Source of the DNA: Symbiodinium natans
Taxonomy: Eukaryota; Sar; Dinophyceae; Suessiales; Symbiodiniaceae
Direction of reading: 5' to 3'
Length of the DNA: 64,000 bases
Assembly (NCBI GenBank): GCA_905221605.1
Contig: CAJNDS010000407.1
Location: 1-64,000 of the forward strand
The stretch's first letter is position 1; the number at the start of each line of letters is the position of its first letter. The translations under genes and the position numbers were made by a program. The notes beneath the pieces are model-generated. The model worked only from the letters and a program-made list of their open reading frames with translations, searched no databases and had not been told where the DNA came from. Of the stretch, positions 37,731 to 49,170 are shown piece by piece.

Positions 37731-39340
37731 TTAGTGGCAAAGCTTTCCAAACTCAACGAGAAATGCCTTCCGAAGCTCGGGCCGCCACTTCTCGGGAGGG
37801 GGTGGCTTCCCTTTCTTGCCGTCAGGATCCTTAGGAGGGAGGCGCAACACCACCCTACAGGGGAGAGATGGAGGGGGGGGGTTCCTTCGGAGCCGGGAGC
37901 TTGCCCATGCTGCCCATCGGGTCCTGCAATGGGGAAGGCCATGGCTGAGCCGAACCATCTCATTAAGTCTCATTGCCCTTTAGTCGAACCCAGATGGTTT
38001 CTGCTCCGTGTTGGGCCCTCGCTGCTCTTTCTGTACTTCGGTCCTGGCCATCCCGTCGTGGACCTCGCATAACGCGCCTTGGTATGGAAGCTGGCGGGGG
38101 TACTAAGGTGACCAAGGGCCCAGGGTGATTGAGAGAACTGAACGATATGTCAAAGGAGCCCCAAGTGCCCCCCCTAGCATGATCTCATATGCAAGTGCCC
38201 GACAGCAGGAGCTCCTCTTTGGAGCCGATCTCCTGAACAGCCTGTGACCAACTCAGGCATCGCAAAAGCTGTGAACAGCTACGGCGTCACAAAAAATCTT
38301 GCTACAAAGTAAAGCTGGCACCCTAAACAACAATGCTAGTAGAGGGACTTTTTTGACATCGTGGAGGCCTGCCTTGTCTTTGTCAACAACGCCGTTGACA
38401 GCAATCACTGTGTCCCCAATGCAGATTCTCTCCTGCACGTGCCACTTCCCTCAGCCGCCACTCCTTTTCTATACGTTGCGCAGCACTGTTCCCCCATCCT
38501 TCGGATTTTGCTTGTTCCAGTCATCGATGAGACTCTCATCGGCAATCTTGAGGATGGTCTGAGAACTTTCAGGCTGGCTACAAGCTTACTCTTCCAGGCA
38601 CGAAGGTCTCTGCGCAGACAAGGAAGAAAGATCTTGTTGCCAAGCTTCGAAGGTCTTTGGGTCTGTTGCTGCACCCAGCTTCTTCCCGGGTCTCTTGATG
38701 ATCTTCACGTCCTCGGCTGTTTCAAGATGGCTGTGGTCACGTCATGCTGGGATGATGGTGAGCGCCCACATGCAGGGAGGTGTGCTGCCAGGTATCCACG
38801 ATCAGCTTTGAGAACATAATCTCAAGCTGAGGCTGCCTTGGCAAGATAGCTCTTCGAAGCATAGGAAGTAGGACAAGGTGTGCTGTCAAGAGGCTCTTTC
38901 AACTGGCGAATGATGTCGGTTTTGTCCTCGGACTCAAGTTCTCCATTTGTCCCTCTCGGGATGACTGCAGGTGCGCGTGTTGTCGTAAGGCCGACAGGCG
39001 TCCGTGAAATCGTTCACGGAGTAAATCCTGTCACCTTTCGGTTCGGGTACGCAGCTCCTACGGACTCCTACAGCGCGAAATGATTTGACTGCGGCCTGGG
39101 CAAACGAATTCGTTCTCCTGCTGGCAGTACCTGGAGAAGCTTGGAGAGATTATTGCACCTATGTCAGTAGCCTTCCACCCGGCCTGTCAAGAAGCCCACC
39201 TGGAGTAACAGCCTCCACAAGTCCATAAACAAGAAATCAAGAACACGCTCTCAGACCATCTCGAACCATCTCGCATCCTCCTGCACACGGCCAGCCTTGA
39301 CCTCGAGCGAATCCGTCTCAAACTCGAGGCCAATTGACTT
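37731..39340 (-). CDS. PDZ-like domain protein, multiple exons
   Basis: PDZ domains bind C-terminal peptides of partner proteins. The clearest domain is built from exon 38494-38558 (ILKIADESLIDDWNKQNPKD) and exon 38349-38449 (KWHVQERICIGDTVIAVNGV then VDKDKAGLHDVKK). Their join is phase-matched (GGGG|GAACAG, GA-type donor, to CTGAG|GG) and gives the I-GD-I-VNG core. Downstream, 37731-37854 follows CCTGTAG and encodes VVLRLPPKDPDGKKGK and then RPELRKAFLVEFGKL to a stop. Upstream segments: about 38590-38675 (DPKTFEAWQQDLSSLS, GA|GTAAGC donor), about 38830-38940 (SEDKTDIIRQLKEPLDSTP), about 38950-39070 (GDRIYSVNDFTDACRP, a second GD-I-VN motif) and 39252-39337 (SIGLEFETDSLEVKAGRVQE, resembling the first PDZ strands). 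The upstream segments could be a second PDZ domain. The 38349/37854 join is not in phase, so an exon is probably missing. Confidence 0.62.
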
Positions 39341-39879
39341 CTCCTACCAAAAGTGACAGGCACAAGGCCACCTGCAATCCCTGATTCAACCTGCCTCGTT
39401 GTCGAGGTAGACGACGAAGAGCGCCTGACCACTTATGCCTGGACGCAGGGGTTGAAGAAACCTTCTTTGCCATGTGGCCCAAAGACTCTAAGGCCTCCAA
39501 TAAAGTCACATGTGTCATCTCAAGATCTTCCACTGGCCAAGAGAAGCTCAGACTGCCTTCAGCCCAGGCTTGCCGGAGGCCTTGCATAGATGAGCCCCAA
39601 ATGCCCAGAACAACACTTTGCCTCTTAGGGGGTTTTCGAAAATGGGGGGGGTACCCTTTTTGGGCTTCCGAGAATGAGGTAAGGATTCTGGCATTTTGGG
39701 TTATAGGGGGTAGCCCCCATGTTGTGCAACACCCATTTGGAAGACGAAGGTTTGTATCCCAGTAGGCCCCCGGCTTGCTCCCATCTTGTTTGGAAGCCTT
39801 GGATGAGGAGCATGTTAGGGTCCCTAGGGTTTAGGGCTTCATTAGAATTCTGTAGGGTTTACCAGCCTCGGGATTTGAG
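39341..39879. other. No supported gene; telomere-like phrase
   Basis: Frames on both strands lack motifs. A TCCCTAGGGTTTAGGGCTTC phrase lies at about 39820-39840. The 39625-39700 stretch has poly-G and poly-T runs. Confidence 0.4.
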
Positions 39880-40225
39880 TGTTTTTAGACTTGTTGGCAA
39901 GCCCTGGGCCAGTGGCGGCTTCTCGCTCCATCCCTCCGGCCGCGGCTTCCGGTCAGTGCAGCACTTGCCACCCATGCGGCCTCGAAACTCGGCAGCAAAG
40001 GGCCGTCATATGAAAGCACAAAGAACAGCCATTAATCCTCATGTCCCCGCACATGGGCGCCTTCCTGAATCACGGCGGGCGGAACATCTCCATGACCATG
40101 ATGTTTGCAGGGTCTGTTCTTACTCTTTCTGCTTGCAGGTTCGTCAAGAAGGCGGGTCTCATGAATGTCATCTAGGGAGTCCAGGTATCTTGAATGCATG
40201 CTGTGCAGGACGTCAACCATTGCAA
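39880..40225 (-). CDS. Candidate exons, unknown protein
   Basis: A segment at about 39903-39998 encodes PFAAEFRGRMGGKCCTDRKP then RPEGWSEKPPLAQ and ends near a CAG|GGC or GC donor. Upstream, about 40130-40220 encodes MVDVLHSMHSRYLDSLDDIH then ETRLLDEP, starting at an ATG. Both are protein-like and on the minus strand. A 224-codon plus-strand open frame covers the same region, but its composition is not convincing. No family is recognised. Confidence 0.4.
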
Positions 40226-40585
40226 CCCATGGGCTTGATCAGCGCTCTTCGATGCGTCCTCCGATTGAGCGTGCGAATCTTTCTCTCCTTCCCCTTTCAC
40301 CTCTCTCATCTCTTCGGACAAACGCAAACAGCAGCGTCTTCGGCAAGGCCCTTTTGTTCCCCGGCGCTTAGCTGCCAGTTCCGGCCAAGGTGAGTGGAGG
40401 ACAGCCAGTATACTCTTAACAGTGCCAGTGATACAAGCTGTCCAGGATGGCTGCTGCCACGAGTTGAGTCTGCACGGTGGTTGTATTCTACGACTTTACG
40501 ATTTACGACCAGCGGCAACTTACGGAACAGCCCAGCAAAAACATAGACAAGCCATCATCAAAGCACTTTGGCATTCAGAGGATGC

Positions 40586-40872
40586 TCAATCCATAGGCGT
40601 GCTCGCAGCAGCATCTTCTTCAACGCCTGCAGTAGTACTGCAGTAGTACTGCAGTAGTCTCTGTAGTCTCTTCCGGCAGGATGCATCACTACAAAGTACA
40701 ACCACATTATTCCACATTATGCCGTCATTGTCCTTATACAAATAAATAACTGATACCAACTTGCAGCACCCGCAGTGGTGCACCTGTGACTTCACAAGCA
40801 TCGTGTCCGGACTGATGGTCTTGTCAACCAAGTCCATCAATCTGAATACCTCGGCGCAGGCTCCGAAAGCTC
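40586..40872 (-). CDS. Cys/His-rich candidate exon
   Basis: After TCACTTAG, a long open frame encodes FGACAEVFRLMDLVDKTISP, then VKSQVHHCGCCKLVSVIYLY and MWNNVVVLCSDASC. The HHCGCC plus C-x4-C spacing could be a small zinc site, but it matches no family I can name. The frame contains a CAG|GTGCAC that could act as a donor in the middle, so the exon may end earlier. The 3' part overlaps the CAGTAGTACTG repeat, whose translation (LLQYYCSTTAG) is probably not real protein. Confidence 0.48.
40628..40662. repeat. CAGTAGTACTG triplicate, palindromic unit
   Basis: Three copies of GCAGTAGTACT stand in tandem. AGTACT inside each unit is self-complementary, so the array can form small hairpins. Confidence 0.85.
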
Positions 40873-41410
40873 CACCTCCTAAGTGACCAGATCTTTTGTG
40901 CGCACCAGGATAAAGGCTGTTTTTCTGTTGTGTTTCAGCTGCACTGAAGCCACACCCTTTTTTGCTTCTGAGGCTCTACTCGCCAATTCTCAGACTGGCA
41001 AGTCAACCCTTTGCATTCCGTTCCCTGCGATCGCTCGTCGGCTACCCTCACCACCATGACCAGCCCTACACGGCAGCCACTTCGTGGGCTTGAAATGCGC
41101 ACGTCATATCATATGACCGCCAACTTCGCGAATACATCATGTACGCCACTATGCACGAACGCCATGGCCCTTCTCATCACCCTTATCAAGAATCAAGACT
41201 GCTGCAGCGAACATGTTCAGGGCGACCGTGCAGTGTGACAGACACAGGTCAGAATCGCCTTTTCTTGCTTTGATCCTAGAAGGCCTCTGCCCCAAGTCCC
41301 CGTGCTCTTAAAGCACTCAGGATGGCACAGTAGCCAAATCGCGGCTTCCGCTGATGTCGATGCAGACCTGTGGCTCCCAAGATATAGATTGCCTCTGGCT
41401 CCTTTTGCAA
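40873..41410. other. No supported gene
   Basis: Only short frames without motifs occur here. The stretch would hold the 3' end of the methyltransferase gene or spacer DNA. Confidence 0.4.
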
Positions 41411-42206
41411 CTACTCATGCCTGCAAGCATTTTCAAAGCCTGAGGCCTGAATATCCAAAACCCAAGCAACTGCGGGCGTTTGCTGCCAAAGCTTTTTGCC
41501 CCTTAAAATGGTACCAGAGCCAACCATGTGCTTTTTGCGTGGTGTAGCCACCCAAGCCCAATTCCCAAACAAGGCCTTGGTGATGCGTTCTGGATCAAGG
41601 GACCTGGCCAAAGCCTGCAGAGCCGCAGAGCGAAAAGAAGTCACACATGTCACACCAGCGCCATATTTTGCTATATATTGTTCGGTATATCATTATACAA
41701 TTGTTGCACTAGAGAATGGGCTTCCGGAGGATGTGACGTGCCAAGCTCCACACCACCAGTTTAGTGGAGTCGAAAGCATCGAAGTTCTGGCAAGTTGGGA
41801 AAAAAGACGGACTTGCCCAGTCGAGGCTTGGGAAGCACCCGGTGCTATGAAACTACCGACACAGCCACTGCACCAACAAAATAACGAAATCGTCATCCTC
41901 AACATTCCTAGCACTGGGAGCTCAACCCGCCCGCGTGCCAATGCATGGCAAGGTCCTCGAACCGGATGTCCGGATAGTTCTGGCGGGCCTGATGTTCTCA
42001 GTCTCTCTGGCCCCAAAAGCCGACATATCGTCATAGGCTGCACATTGCTGGGCTGAACTGTGCCGGTTGAAGACATTTGAAGGACAGGGGTTCTTACGTC
42101 AACGTCCGAAAGATGTTTCATCTGCCCTTACGAGGCTTCGTGCCTGCGCCACGAGTTCTGGCTGCTGGTCCACACCAACTACCCGACCAGCCACAGAGGC
42201 GATCAC
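41411..42206 (-). CDS. SAM-dependent methyltransferase, class I (partial)
   Basis: Exon 42132-42206 follows GATGCAG, is exactly 25 codons and encodes GRVVGVDQQPELVAQARSL, the beta2 acidic-loop region (VVGVD) that contacts the SAM ribose. It ends CTC|GTAAGG. Exon 41927-41988 follows AACATCAG in matching phase and encodes ARQNYPDIRFEDLAMHWHAG, the next strand and loop (P-x-I-x-FE-D). Their fusion reads like a standard class I Rossmann methyltransferase. The motif I (GxGxG) exon should lie upstream of 42206, and I did not find it. A later segment near 41700-41790 (FDAFDSTKLVVWSLARHIL) and an open frame at 41411-41653 (SAALQALARSLDPERITKAL, FGNWAWV) may be the remaining exons; their joins are unverified. 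Substrate unknown. Confidence 0.6.
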
Positions 42207-43903
42207 CTGCATCAAAGAATGCAAATCACGAATCGGAACATCAGGGAAAGAAAGAATACCCTGACGAAAGGAATAGCACTTGCAATGATTGTTTCAATTG
42301 CCTAGGCCCTGAATTATCGAGTTTCCATGTTGCTTTGGCTTTAGGTTCAGATTGCCAATGGCCGAAAGTGAAGTTCGTCGTGACCATCAACCCCCACACT
42401 ACAGCTACTGCCCCGCAAGTGTCCCCTGCCGTGGAAATGCACTACACAAGAGCGAGTTTCTTGAGTGCTTCCCGGTCGGTGATTGGTTGCCAACACTGAC
42501 TTCGACTGTGGATGGTTTCCCTTGTACCGGTGCACCATCTGATTGTTGCTCGCTCGACTGCCTGTGATTTGGCTCGGAGTGAAGATGACAGTTGGAACGC
42601 ACGTTCCAATGTACTTGCCTTCTGCATCGCGAAGGCCTCTAGTGTTGTGACTGAGACAGTTATCCTGTGTTCTAGCTCCGCGAGTCCCCACTACGTGTTC
42701 GGCTTCATGTTGGAGAAGATATTGTCGGGACTGAGTTCACCAGTTATCACCTTGTGTGTAGTGCCGTGGAAGAAGCTTAGGCTCTCCAATGTTTGCCTGT
42801 TGGGCTTGTTCGTGAGTTTCTATGATCAGTCAGCTCCAGCTCAAGCAGCTTCATCGCTTTCTCACATCATTTGCTTGCACTCTTCTGCGCTTGAGAGATT
42901 GGTATCGGGCGCGTCTGCCTGAGGCACGTCGTGCTGTGTTGCTAAGTGTGTCGAACGTGTGGTGTTCGTGCGCGTGCCAGCAGTAATAATGGGAAAAGAC
43001 ACAGCATGGTCTGCTACCATTGAAGATCATGGAGGCATGGAGGCACAGCGCTGAACACTGTCCAGCAACAGCAACGACAACAAGAATAACAATTCTCATT
43101 GACAAATATTCACAGCAATAACAATAATGATGGTGATAACCTGTGATAACCCTGGCAATAAGAACATCCGAGGCTGCAAGGCCTTGGTTGTGCCGCCCAC
43201 ATGCGAACCCACCTGAGCCAAAAAGGCAAAAACAAAAACAAAAACGGAGTGCCTCTTGCGGAACGCGTCGAGGTGAGGCCTCCAAGACCACATCATCTGA
43301 GCTCACCAGCGACCTGGCATATGGGATCTCCCAGAGGACTGCGGGAACATGCGGAAACATTGAACATAAAATGCCCGCAGCCACAGAACAGCCGCACGGT
43401 ACTCGGACACCTCCTCACACGCCACAACCTCCGGCAAAGGTGCTCTAGCTCAGCAGAGTATGGCCATCATCAAATCAAGAATCACCAGAACAACAACTGA
43501 AATATAATGAATAACAACTCTGTAGTCGTCGTCATCTTCAGCAGCAGCATTCATAGCAATCGTCAACAAACAACAATGAATATCAACTGCACTGTCGCTC
43601 TTTCCTCCGCAAATTGCGACAGCCGATGTATGGGAGCTCTACAGATGAGGGCAAGCACGACCTCCACGTCCTTCCCGTCCAGCTTGTCCGGGCATTTTCG
43701 GGCAGCAGAACACAGCTCCGACGACCAGCAAGGGCCGGAACGTGAGAAAGCTTGAAGTTCACTGGACTGGGGCGAAGATTGGCGAAGGAAACCAGAAGCC
43801 ACTTGTGGTGTGCGGAGATGTGCACAATGTCGAAGAATGACGGTCCGCGGCCTCGGACCCTCAATCCGAGACTTGGCTTTCCCAGGATCCAACATGTGGC
43901 GGC
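42207..43903. other. No firm gene; weak minus-strand candidates
   Basis: Missing 5' methyltransferase exons may be at 42240-42700. A minus frame at 42851-43384 includes WEIPYARSLVSSDDVVLEAS, and one at 43620-43720 includes KCPDKLDGKDVEVVLALIC; both are weak exon candidates. Trinucleotide-like AT-rich runs (AACAATAAC) lie at 43080-43140 and 43485-43590. Confidence 0.35.
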
Positions 43904-44701
43904 CTAGAAGATGCCAGGGATCATCAGCCATGGGACGCTCTTGACATACTTGGACCAATCCTCCTTGTACTTCTGGCAGAGATAAAACTCAATCTCCCGG
44001 ATGCTCAATGTGCACATGCCGAGTGCCATCACGAGCGGCACCCACATCGTCCAAAGCGCTCCCGTTACCAGCGAGAAGCCAACGAAAGACACGATCTCCC
44101 CAGTGTAGTTGATGTGGCGCGCTACCGAAAACAGCCCCTCCACGTAGAGCCGGCCTTGATTGCAGGCCTGCTGCTTCCAGATGTGGCGCTGCCACTCGGG
44201 ATACACGTTCAGCCACGTCCCGAGAAGGAAGACCGAGAGGCCCAAAAGCCCCACTGAGTCCATCTGGGCAGTGGATGCACCCCTTGCCATGGAAGCAATG
44301 GAGATCGGGATCACGCACCCAGCCTGAAAGGAGGGCATGGGTAGAAGATGGTAGAATCAATGGCAGACTTGTAGAACCACGGTAGAAGCTGGATAGAGTC
44401 CGAAAGTATATTTGTAGAAACTCCTGGCTTACCTGGAAACACACTGGCAAATGACTACGGGGGCAATAACATTCGGCCGTGACCAAACTGAATTAAGGGA
44501 CATTCAAAATCTTTCGTGGCAACTGCACACCTCAAAGACCACCTCCTTCCAGGGAATTCCCCGGGACCAAAACCAGCTCATCTGCAGCATGACGCGCGCT
44601 ACGAAGATCGCCGTGCAGAGGACCACAGAACCGCAGCGGACGCAGCGCCAGACGTTGCACAATGCGGCGGCTAGCGGGATGTTGGCACAAAGAAGCAGGG
44701 C
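43904..44701 (-). CDS. DUF1295 / ICMT-like membrane protein
   Basis: Exon 44531-44701 (57 codons) follows TCCTACCCAG and encodes hydrophobic helices (LLLCANIPLAAALCNVW, VVLCTAIFVARVMLQMSWFW), ending TTTGAG|GTGTGC. Exon 43904-44323 follows CCTTTCAG in phase and encodes more helices (LLGLSVFLLGTWLNVYPEWQ, SFVGFSLVTGALWTMWVPLV) and the family signature VARHINYTGEIVSF, then EFYLCQKYKEDWSKYVKSVP to a stop. The R-H-x-N-Y-x-G-E box and the C-terminal Y-x3-Y-x3-V-P pattern are typical of the DUF1295 / isoprenylcysteine methyltransferase / steroid-reductase C-terminal superfamily. Precise activity (methyl transfer or reduction) cannot be told. The N terminus is missing; a candidate upstream exon is at about 44850-45010 (LKSLRPLGKRLAELAGKAA). 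Confidence 0.8.
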
Positions 44702-45011
44702 CTGGGTAGGAGAAGCACAGGTTCGAAGACCGAGGCACACGTTCTGGCACATTGCGGCAGCGGGCCTTCGTCCACCACGCTAGGGTTCGGGACCTTAGCT
44801 TTGTTCTCAGAAGACAACCAGCTGTTTTGCCAAGCTCTCTGGCGGCAGTAGCCGCGTACCGAATGTTGCTGGATAGTTGAATTAGTTGATGGTGCGGCAA
44901 TGCCAAGCTCCGAGCCGTCCACCTTGAGAAAGCAGCCTTCCCCGCAAGTTCCGCAAGTCGCTTTCCCAGAGGCCGGAGCGACTTCAACTGCTCACAGCAA
45001 AAACCTCGCAA

Positions 45012-46499
45012 AGCTTATTGCCTCGAAGCGGTGTCAATAAAGAAGGCGCTGCGAAAGCCGGTGACCTGCACCCCGCAAGTTGTGGACGGGGGTCTCCCTT
45101 CCAAACACGGCTTGCTGGTCAAAATTGAAGAATCGGCGGGCTTAGGTGGGCTGCCTTGCCCATTGTTCAAGCTCCAGCCGCTGCCATGGCTGGCCGCGTG
45201 AGCCCCCTACTCTCCAGCATGTGGTCCGTGTGGCCACCGAGAAAGCCGCAATACTCCGGGGAAGGCACAAGCTTCTGGAGAGCAGCCGGCTGTGAAGCAT
45301 ATGATGACATATGATGACATATGTGATCTGATCCTGATCAGCTGCACAGTCTCATGGGGGGCGCCTCCCTGCTGCTATGCCGCAGCATGTTGCGCTTGTG
45401 GCGGTTGGAAGCTTTGTGTCTGGCAATCTCCTGCCAGGCTTCCATGCAGGTCCATGTGGCATGCTAGGCCCACACAGTCTCATGCACATTCAGGCGGTGT
45501 CCTCGGGGGTGCACTTGCCCTGAATGATGGCACCACACTCGCAAACAACTCCTATTGGTGTCGTCCTGGCGACTGAAAGCGTCGACTACAAAGGTGCATC
45601 TGTGACAGGAGTAAGCGAACTCATAGCGGACCCAAGCCGCTCCTGGCATCCCCGTTACCCCCCTGGCCATTGTGGTTTTTTTCGCGGCGTATCTTGCGTC
45701 TCACCTCAGCGATAAGGACTGAACAACTCACAAAGACGCTGGCACATGCACACCAGCTAAATCAAGCAATTGTTCCCGTGATGCTTAGTCCACTGCACGC
45801 GGTGACAGGCGGGTCCAAGCTAAATGCAAGCCAGCAACAAACCTGTGGACAGAAATGGAAGCAGCTGTTGTGGGCCAGACTTCGATCTGCGGCCCATGAT
45901 GAGAAGCTGACCCCAAGGCTGCAGCAGTACCCGCAACAAGAGCAACCTCGGTGCAGTGCTGCTGGGATTCAATCTGAAGAGGTGCAGCAGGCTCTAGCCA
46001 TCGTTAGCCGCCTTAGCTTAGGCTGAACAGCCAAGAGACTTGCGGAACGTACCGAAACCGATCACGAAACAAACTCAGCGCCATGCACGGCATGAACCAC
46101 GGCAAACCAACAGGAGACCACATGAAACTACAAAATCTGAAAGAAACCGAACACGATCCCATGGCCATCACGACCATCTTCAGCTCAGGCCTCAAACCAA
46201 GCCTCGCTCTCAAATCTTAAACCATATGAAACGAGTCTTTGCAAACATCTAGGACTTGCTCTGCATATGAGAGGGAACCGAATGGTCCTTGGACCACAAA
46301 CCACATCGGTTCTCTCTGAGAGAGTGGATTCTAGACAAGCGGCCTTGACGTTTACAGAGCCGTGTGCCATGGCATTGCAAGAAGTAAAGAAACGATGATG
46401 CACAGAAAAGAGACATCAGAGCATATGCATTACGCACATTACAGTGCAGCTGCTCATTGGTCATGTTTCCGGATTCGGGAGCACGGGATAAGATGAACT
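45012..46499. other. No firm gene; one ambiguous exon
   Basis: At 45464-45670 the minus frame reads YEFAYSCHRCTFVVDAFSRQ then DDTNRSCLRVWCHH, and the plus frame reads TPIGVVLATESVDYKGASVT; both look protein-like and I cannot choose. The rest (45012-45460, 45720-46499) has nothing I can support. Confidence 0.33.
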
Positions 46500-47740
46500 C
46501 TATTTTTGATATGGTTCAGCTTGCCACGGGCATTTCTTCTTTGACGGCTTGTGAGGCAAAGAGCGCACACAAGATAGCAAACCCACTCTGTCAGCGCGGC
46601 AGAGCGCACCCACACAGGCCAAAAGCACTTCGCTCAGGAGCTTTTTGTGGCGCTCGGGCTTGGGTGACAGGAACTCCGGCGAGCAAGGAGGCTGCCAGCT
46701 GCTCGCAGGGCTGGAGGGCACCTCTGTCGAAAGGCTCAAGACTCGAACGAGCGGCTATCGGGGGCTCCTGGCTGCACTGAGACCGGGCATGGCATGAACT
46801 GAATTGTGGCAAAAAGGGAAGTTTAGAGGGCAACATATAGCCAGCATGGGGGAACTGCGGCACACTACGTGCCCAAGCCTTAGGCCACAGATCGTGCGCA
46901 GGACTCCAGATCGATGGTGTCGGAGACGGCTGCGGCATGGCCTGGAGTGCCAAGAAGCTCTTTACGTAGCAAACAGACCGGTTGTGGCTGCAGCATCAGC
47001 CTCACGATGTGTGGTCGGGCTCCTCCTTTTGAGGAACAGCTCCGGCGTTCCTGCCCAGGGAGACATCGGAGGCACGCTGCAGCGCCGGGAGGTGCCAGGT
47101 CTGAGCGCGCGGCCCGCGGCAAGCGATGGCATGAGACCCGACCTTTCGGAGCTCAGAAACGCTACCGGAATCCGAACAATCCCACTCGCACAACAGAAAG
47201 CCGGATTCAGACGAGGTCGCCCCGGACTGTCCCACAGCTCTCATATGAGGGGCAGGCTCGCGCATACGGCAGCGCAGATCCGACGCCTCACCGAGTGGCC
47301 CCATGCAGGACAGTGTCTCACACCGAAAGGGTAAGCAAATGAAAAGGCTCTTCGAAGGAAGGCCTGGGACTGCTCCTCCACAAGCGCCTCTGCAACCTCG
47401 GCGACCTCCTCTCACAGAAGGTGCACACAGAGAGGGTGCGAAAAAATCCTCATGTGACATGTACCCCCCAGCATTCCCTCCCACAGGCAGCCTCGCGAGC
47501 TTGGGCCAGCTCCTTCTTCAAGTAGGACACCTCCTCGTCAGCGGCTCTACACCTCGGATTCTCGACTGCACCATGCTGCAGCTGGAAGAGGACCTCATCA
47601 GGACCCAGGGGCCTCTCCCATGACGCGAGGAGTCGGTCCCCATTGCGTGAGGCCTTCCATGCTCAGGAAAAAGGTCCAATGGAGCGGCAAAAAGGAGAGG
47701 TCTGCCCCGGCTCGGGGCCTCTCGGAGGGACTCCACCAGC
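46500..47740 (-). CDS. Coiled-coil protein, several exons
   Basis: In order on the minus strand: about 47690-47740, EQLVESLREAPSRGRP; about 47470-47625, EVLFQLQHGAVENPRCRADE then EVSYLKKELAQAREAAC; about 47335-47412, EEVAEVAEALVEEQSQAFLR then RAF; about 47002-47290, an open frame with CRMREPAPHMRAVGQSGATS and SGSVSELRKVGSHAIACRG; and 46500-46740, ERHKKLLSEVLLACVGALCR then ADRVGLLSCVRSL and a stop. The first three are clear amphipathic coils. Splice ends are not phase-verified and the segment at 47.0-47.3 kb is less certain. Function unknown. Confidence 0.5.
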
Positions 47741-49170
47741 TGCTCTCTGAGACCACGCCCTCAAGAAGGCATCTTGGTAGCAAGCACTGACGGCAAAAAA
47801 AGGTCCTCGGCCTTCCTGCAATAACGATGAATTCTCCTCTGACACCTGCCATCATCACCACACATTGACCGCGGATGTTCACAGCCCCGGAAGGCAACGA
47901 CTCGAAGCTGGGGTTCAGGAGTTGGCTTGATGATCGTGCTTAGGGGCATGTGAAGGCCTTCATGCCAAGCACAAACGGTCAATGCACAGATGTAGTGCCC
48001 TGAGCACAATACACCCAAACTCTGATGGCCTCTTGCAATTTGGCTCTGAGCGGTGCAACCTGGAGCAGCGCAGCTGCAGAGCTTCATGACTTCATGCGCA
48101 CGGAGATCACCCATGGCGTGGGCATGACAAGTGGCCGGCCACGATGAAAACCATAGCAGCAAGGCTACTAAGGCTTCTTGTCCAAGTTTTGATTTAAAAA
48201 AACTGCTAGCTTGCCTCAGCCTCCGCAGCTCCCAGCTCCGACCGCAACTCGGCGCATGCCTCCGCCCGTGTCATCCGTCACAACATCGTCATCGCTGGAA
48301 GCGTCTTAGCAGCCAAAGTCCCTAGGCAAGATGTCGGCCTGGCTCACTTCCTGGCTGCGCTGCGGCTCAACACTCATGACAAAGGCAGCAAAGGCTGTCG
48401 GACCTCCACCATCTCTGGAGCCATGCTTTCAGAGCGCGCCTTGGGCATCTCTCAAACAATGCCAGAGGATCCTGTTTTGGAGCCATTGGTCCGAAGACTG
48501 GACATTGGACATAAACTTTCAAGCTTCCCAGGGCTCCCAGCGCGCCAGTGATCTCGGTCCGCGGTCAAAGAGCTGCAAGCATTCTGCTCCTCTGCCTTAC
48601 CGGGAACGCAGCACACGAGGGAATAAAAACAAATGATCTGTCTTGATTTATCCTTCACCTTGATTAAACCAGCCATGTAGACATGCGTAATCGAGAGCTC
48701 ATTCGCTTTAGAGGTGAAGTGTGTGAATGAGGGTTGCGTGTCTTCGCTCAATCCGTTCCCTGACGCCTTCATTAGACTTCTGGCATGCGATTGGCGCGCT
48801 TTGTTCTTACAAGTTTGGGCACGGCCTCTCTCTGGCGAAGGTCATTCACCTGCTTGAACCTGGACTGGCGAGACCATGGAAAGACGTGGAAGACTGTGAA
48901 TACTCACATCTCCGCATCTCGGGTGCCCGTGTGCCTGACCTCACTTGCCCCTCCTTGCGTGCAACGTGGAGTGCTTGTTCCGATTGGATCACCTCCGATC
49001 CTGATGGAGTTTGCAAGATGCACTCGCTGATCACTGAGTGAACATCCGTTAGAAAGCATAAAAGCTTTGGGCCACAGGCGGAGCAGAGTGGAGAAGGCCT
49101 GTCAGCGAAGGAATGGAGAATTTGGGAGAAGTGGAGAAGTGATCGGCAAAAACTTCCCCCCAGGGGTGCC
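47741..49170. other. No firm gene; Cys-rich weak candidate
   Basis: A minus frame at 47761-48162 is open for 133 codons and Cys-rich (MKLCSCAAPGCTAQSQIARG, CALTVCAWHEGLHMPL), so it may be an exon, but no zinc-finger spacing is recognised. A minus frame at 48846-49050 (SGSEVIQSEQALHVARKEGQ) is another weak candidate. The rest shows nothing. Confidence 0.35.

Noticed and set aside
39719-40393. 224-codon plus-strand open frame
   Set aside because: Composition is not protein-like, no motif, and the minus strand has better exon candidates in the same interval.
43205-43230. CCTGAGCCAAAAAGGC, similar to the spliced-leader complement
   Set aside because: Several mismatches and no poly-A or retrogene context.
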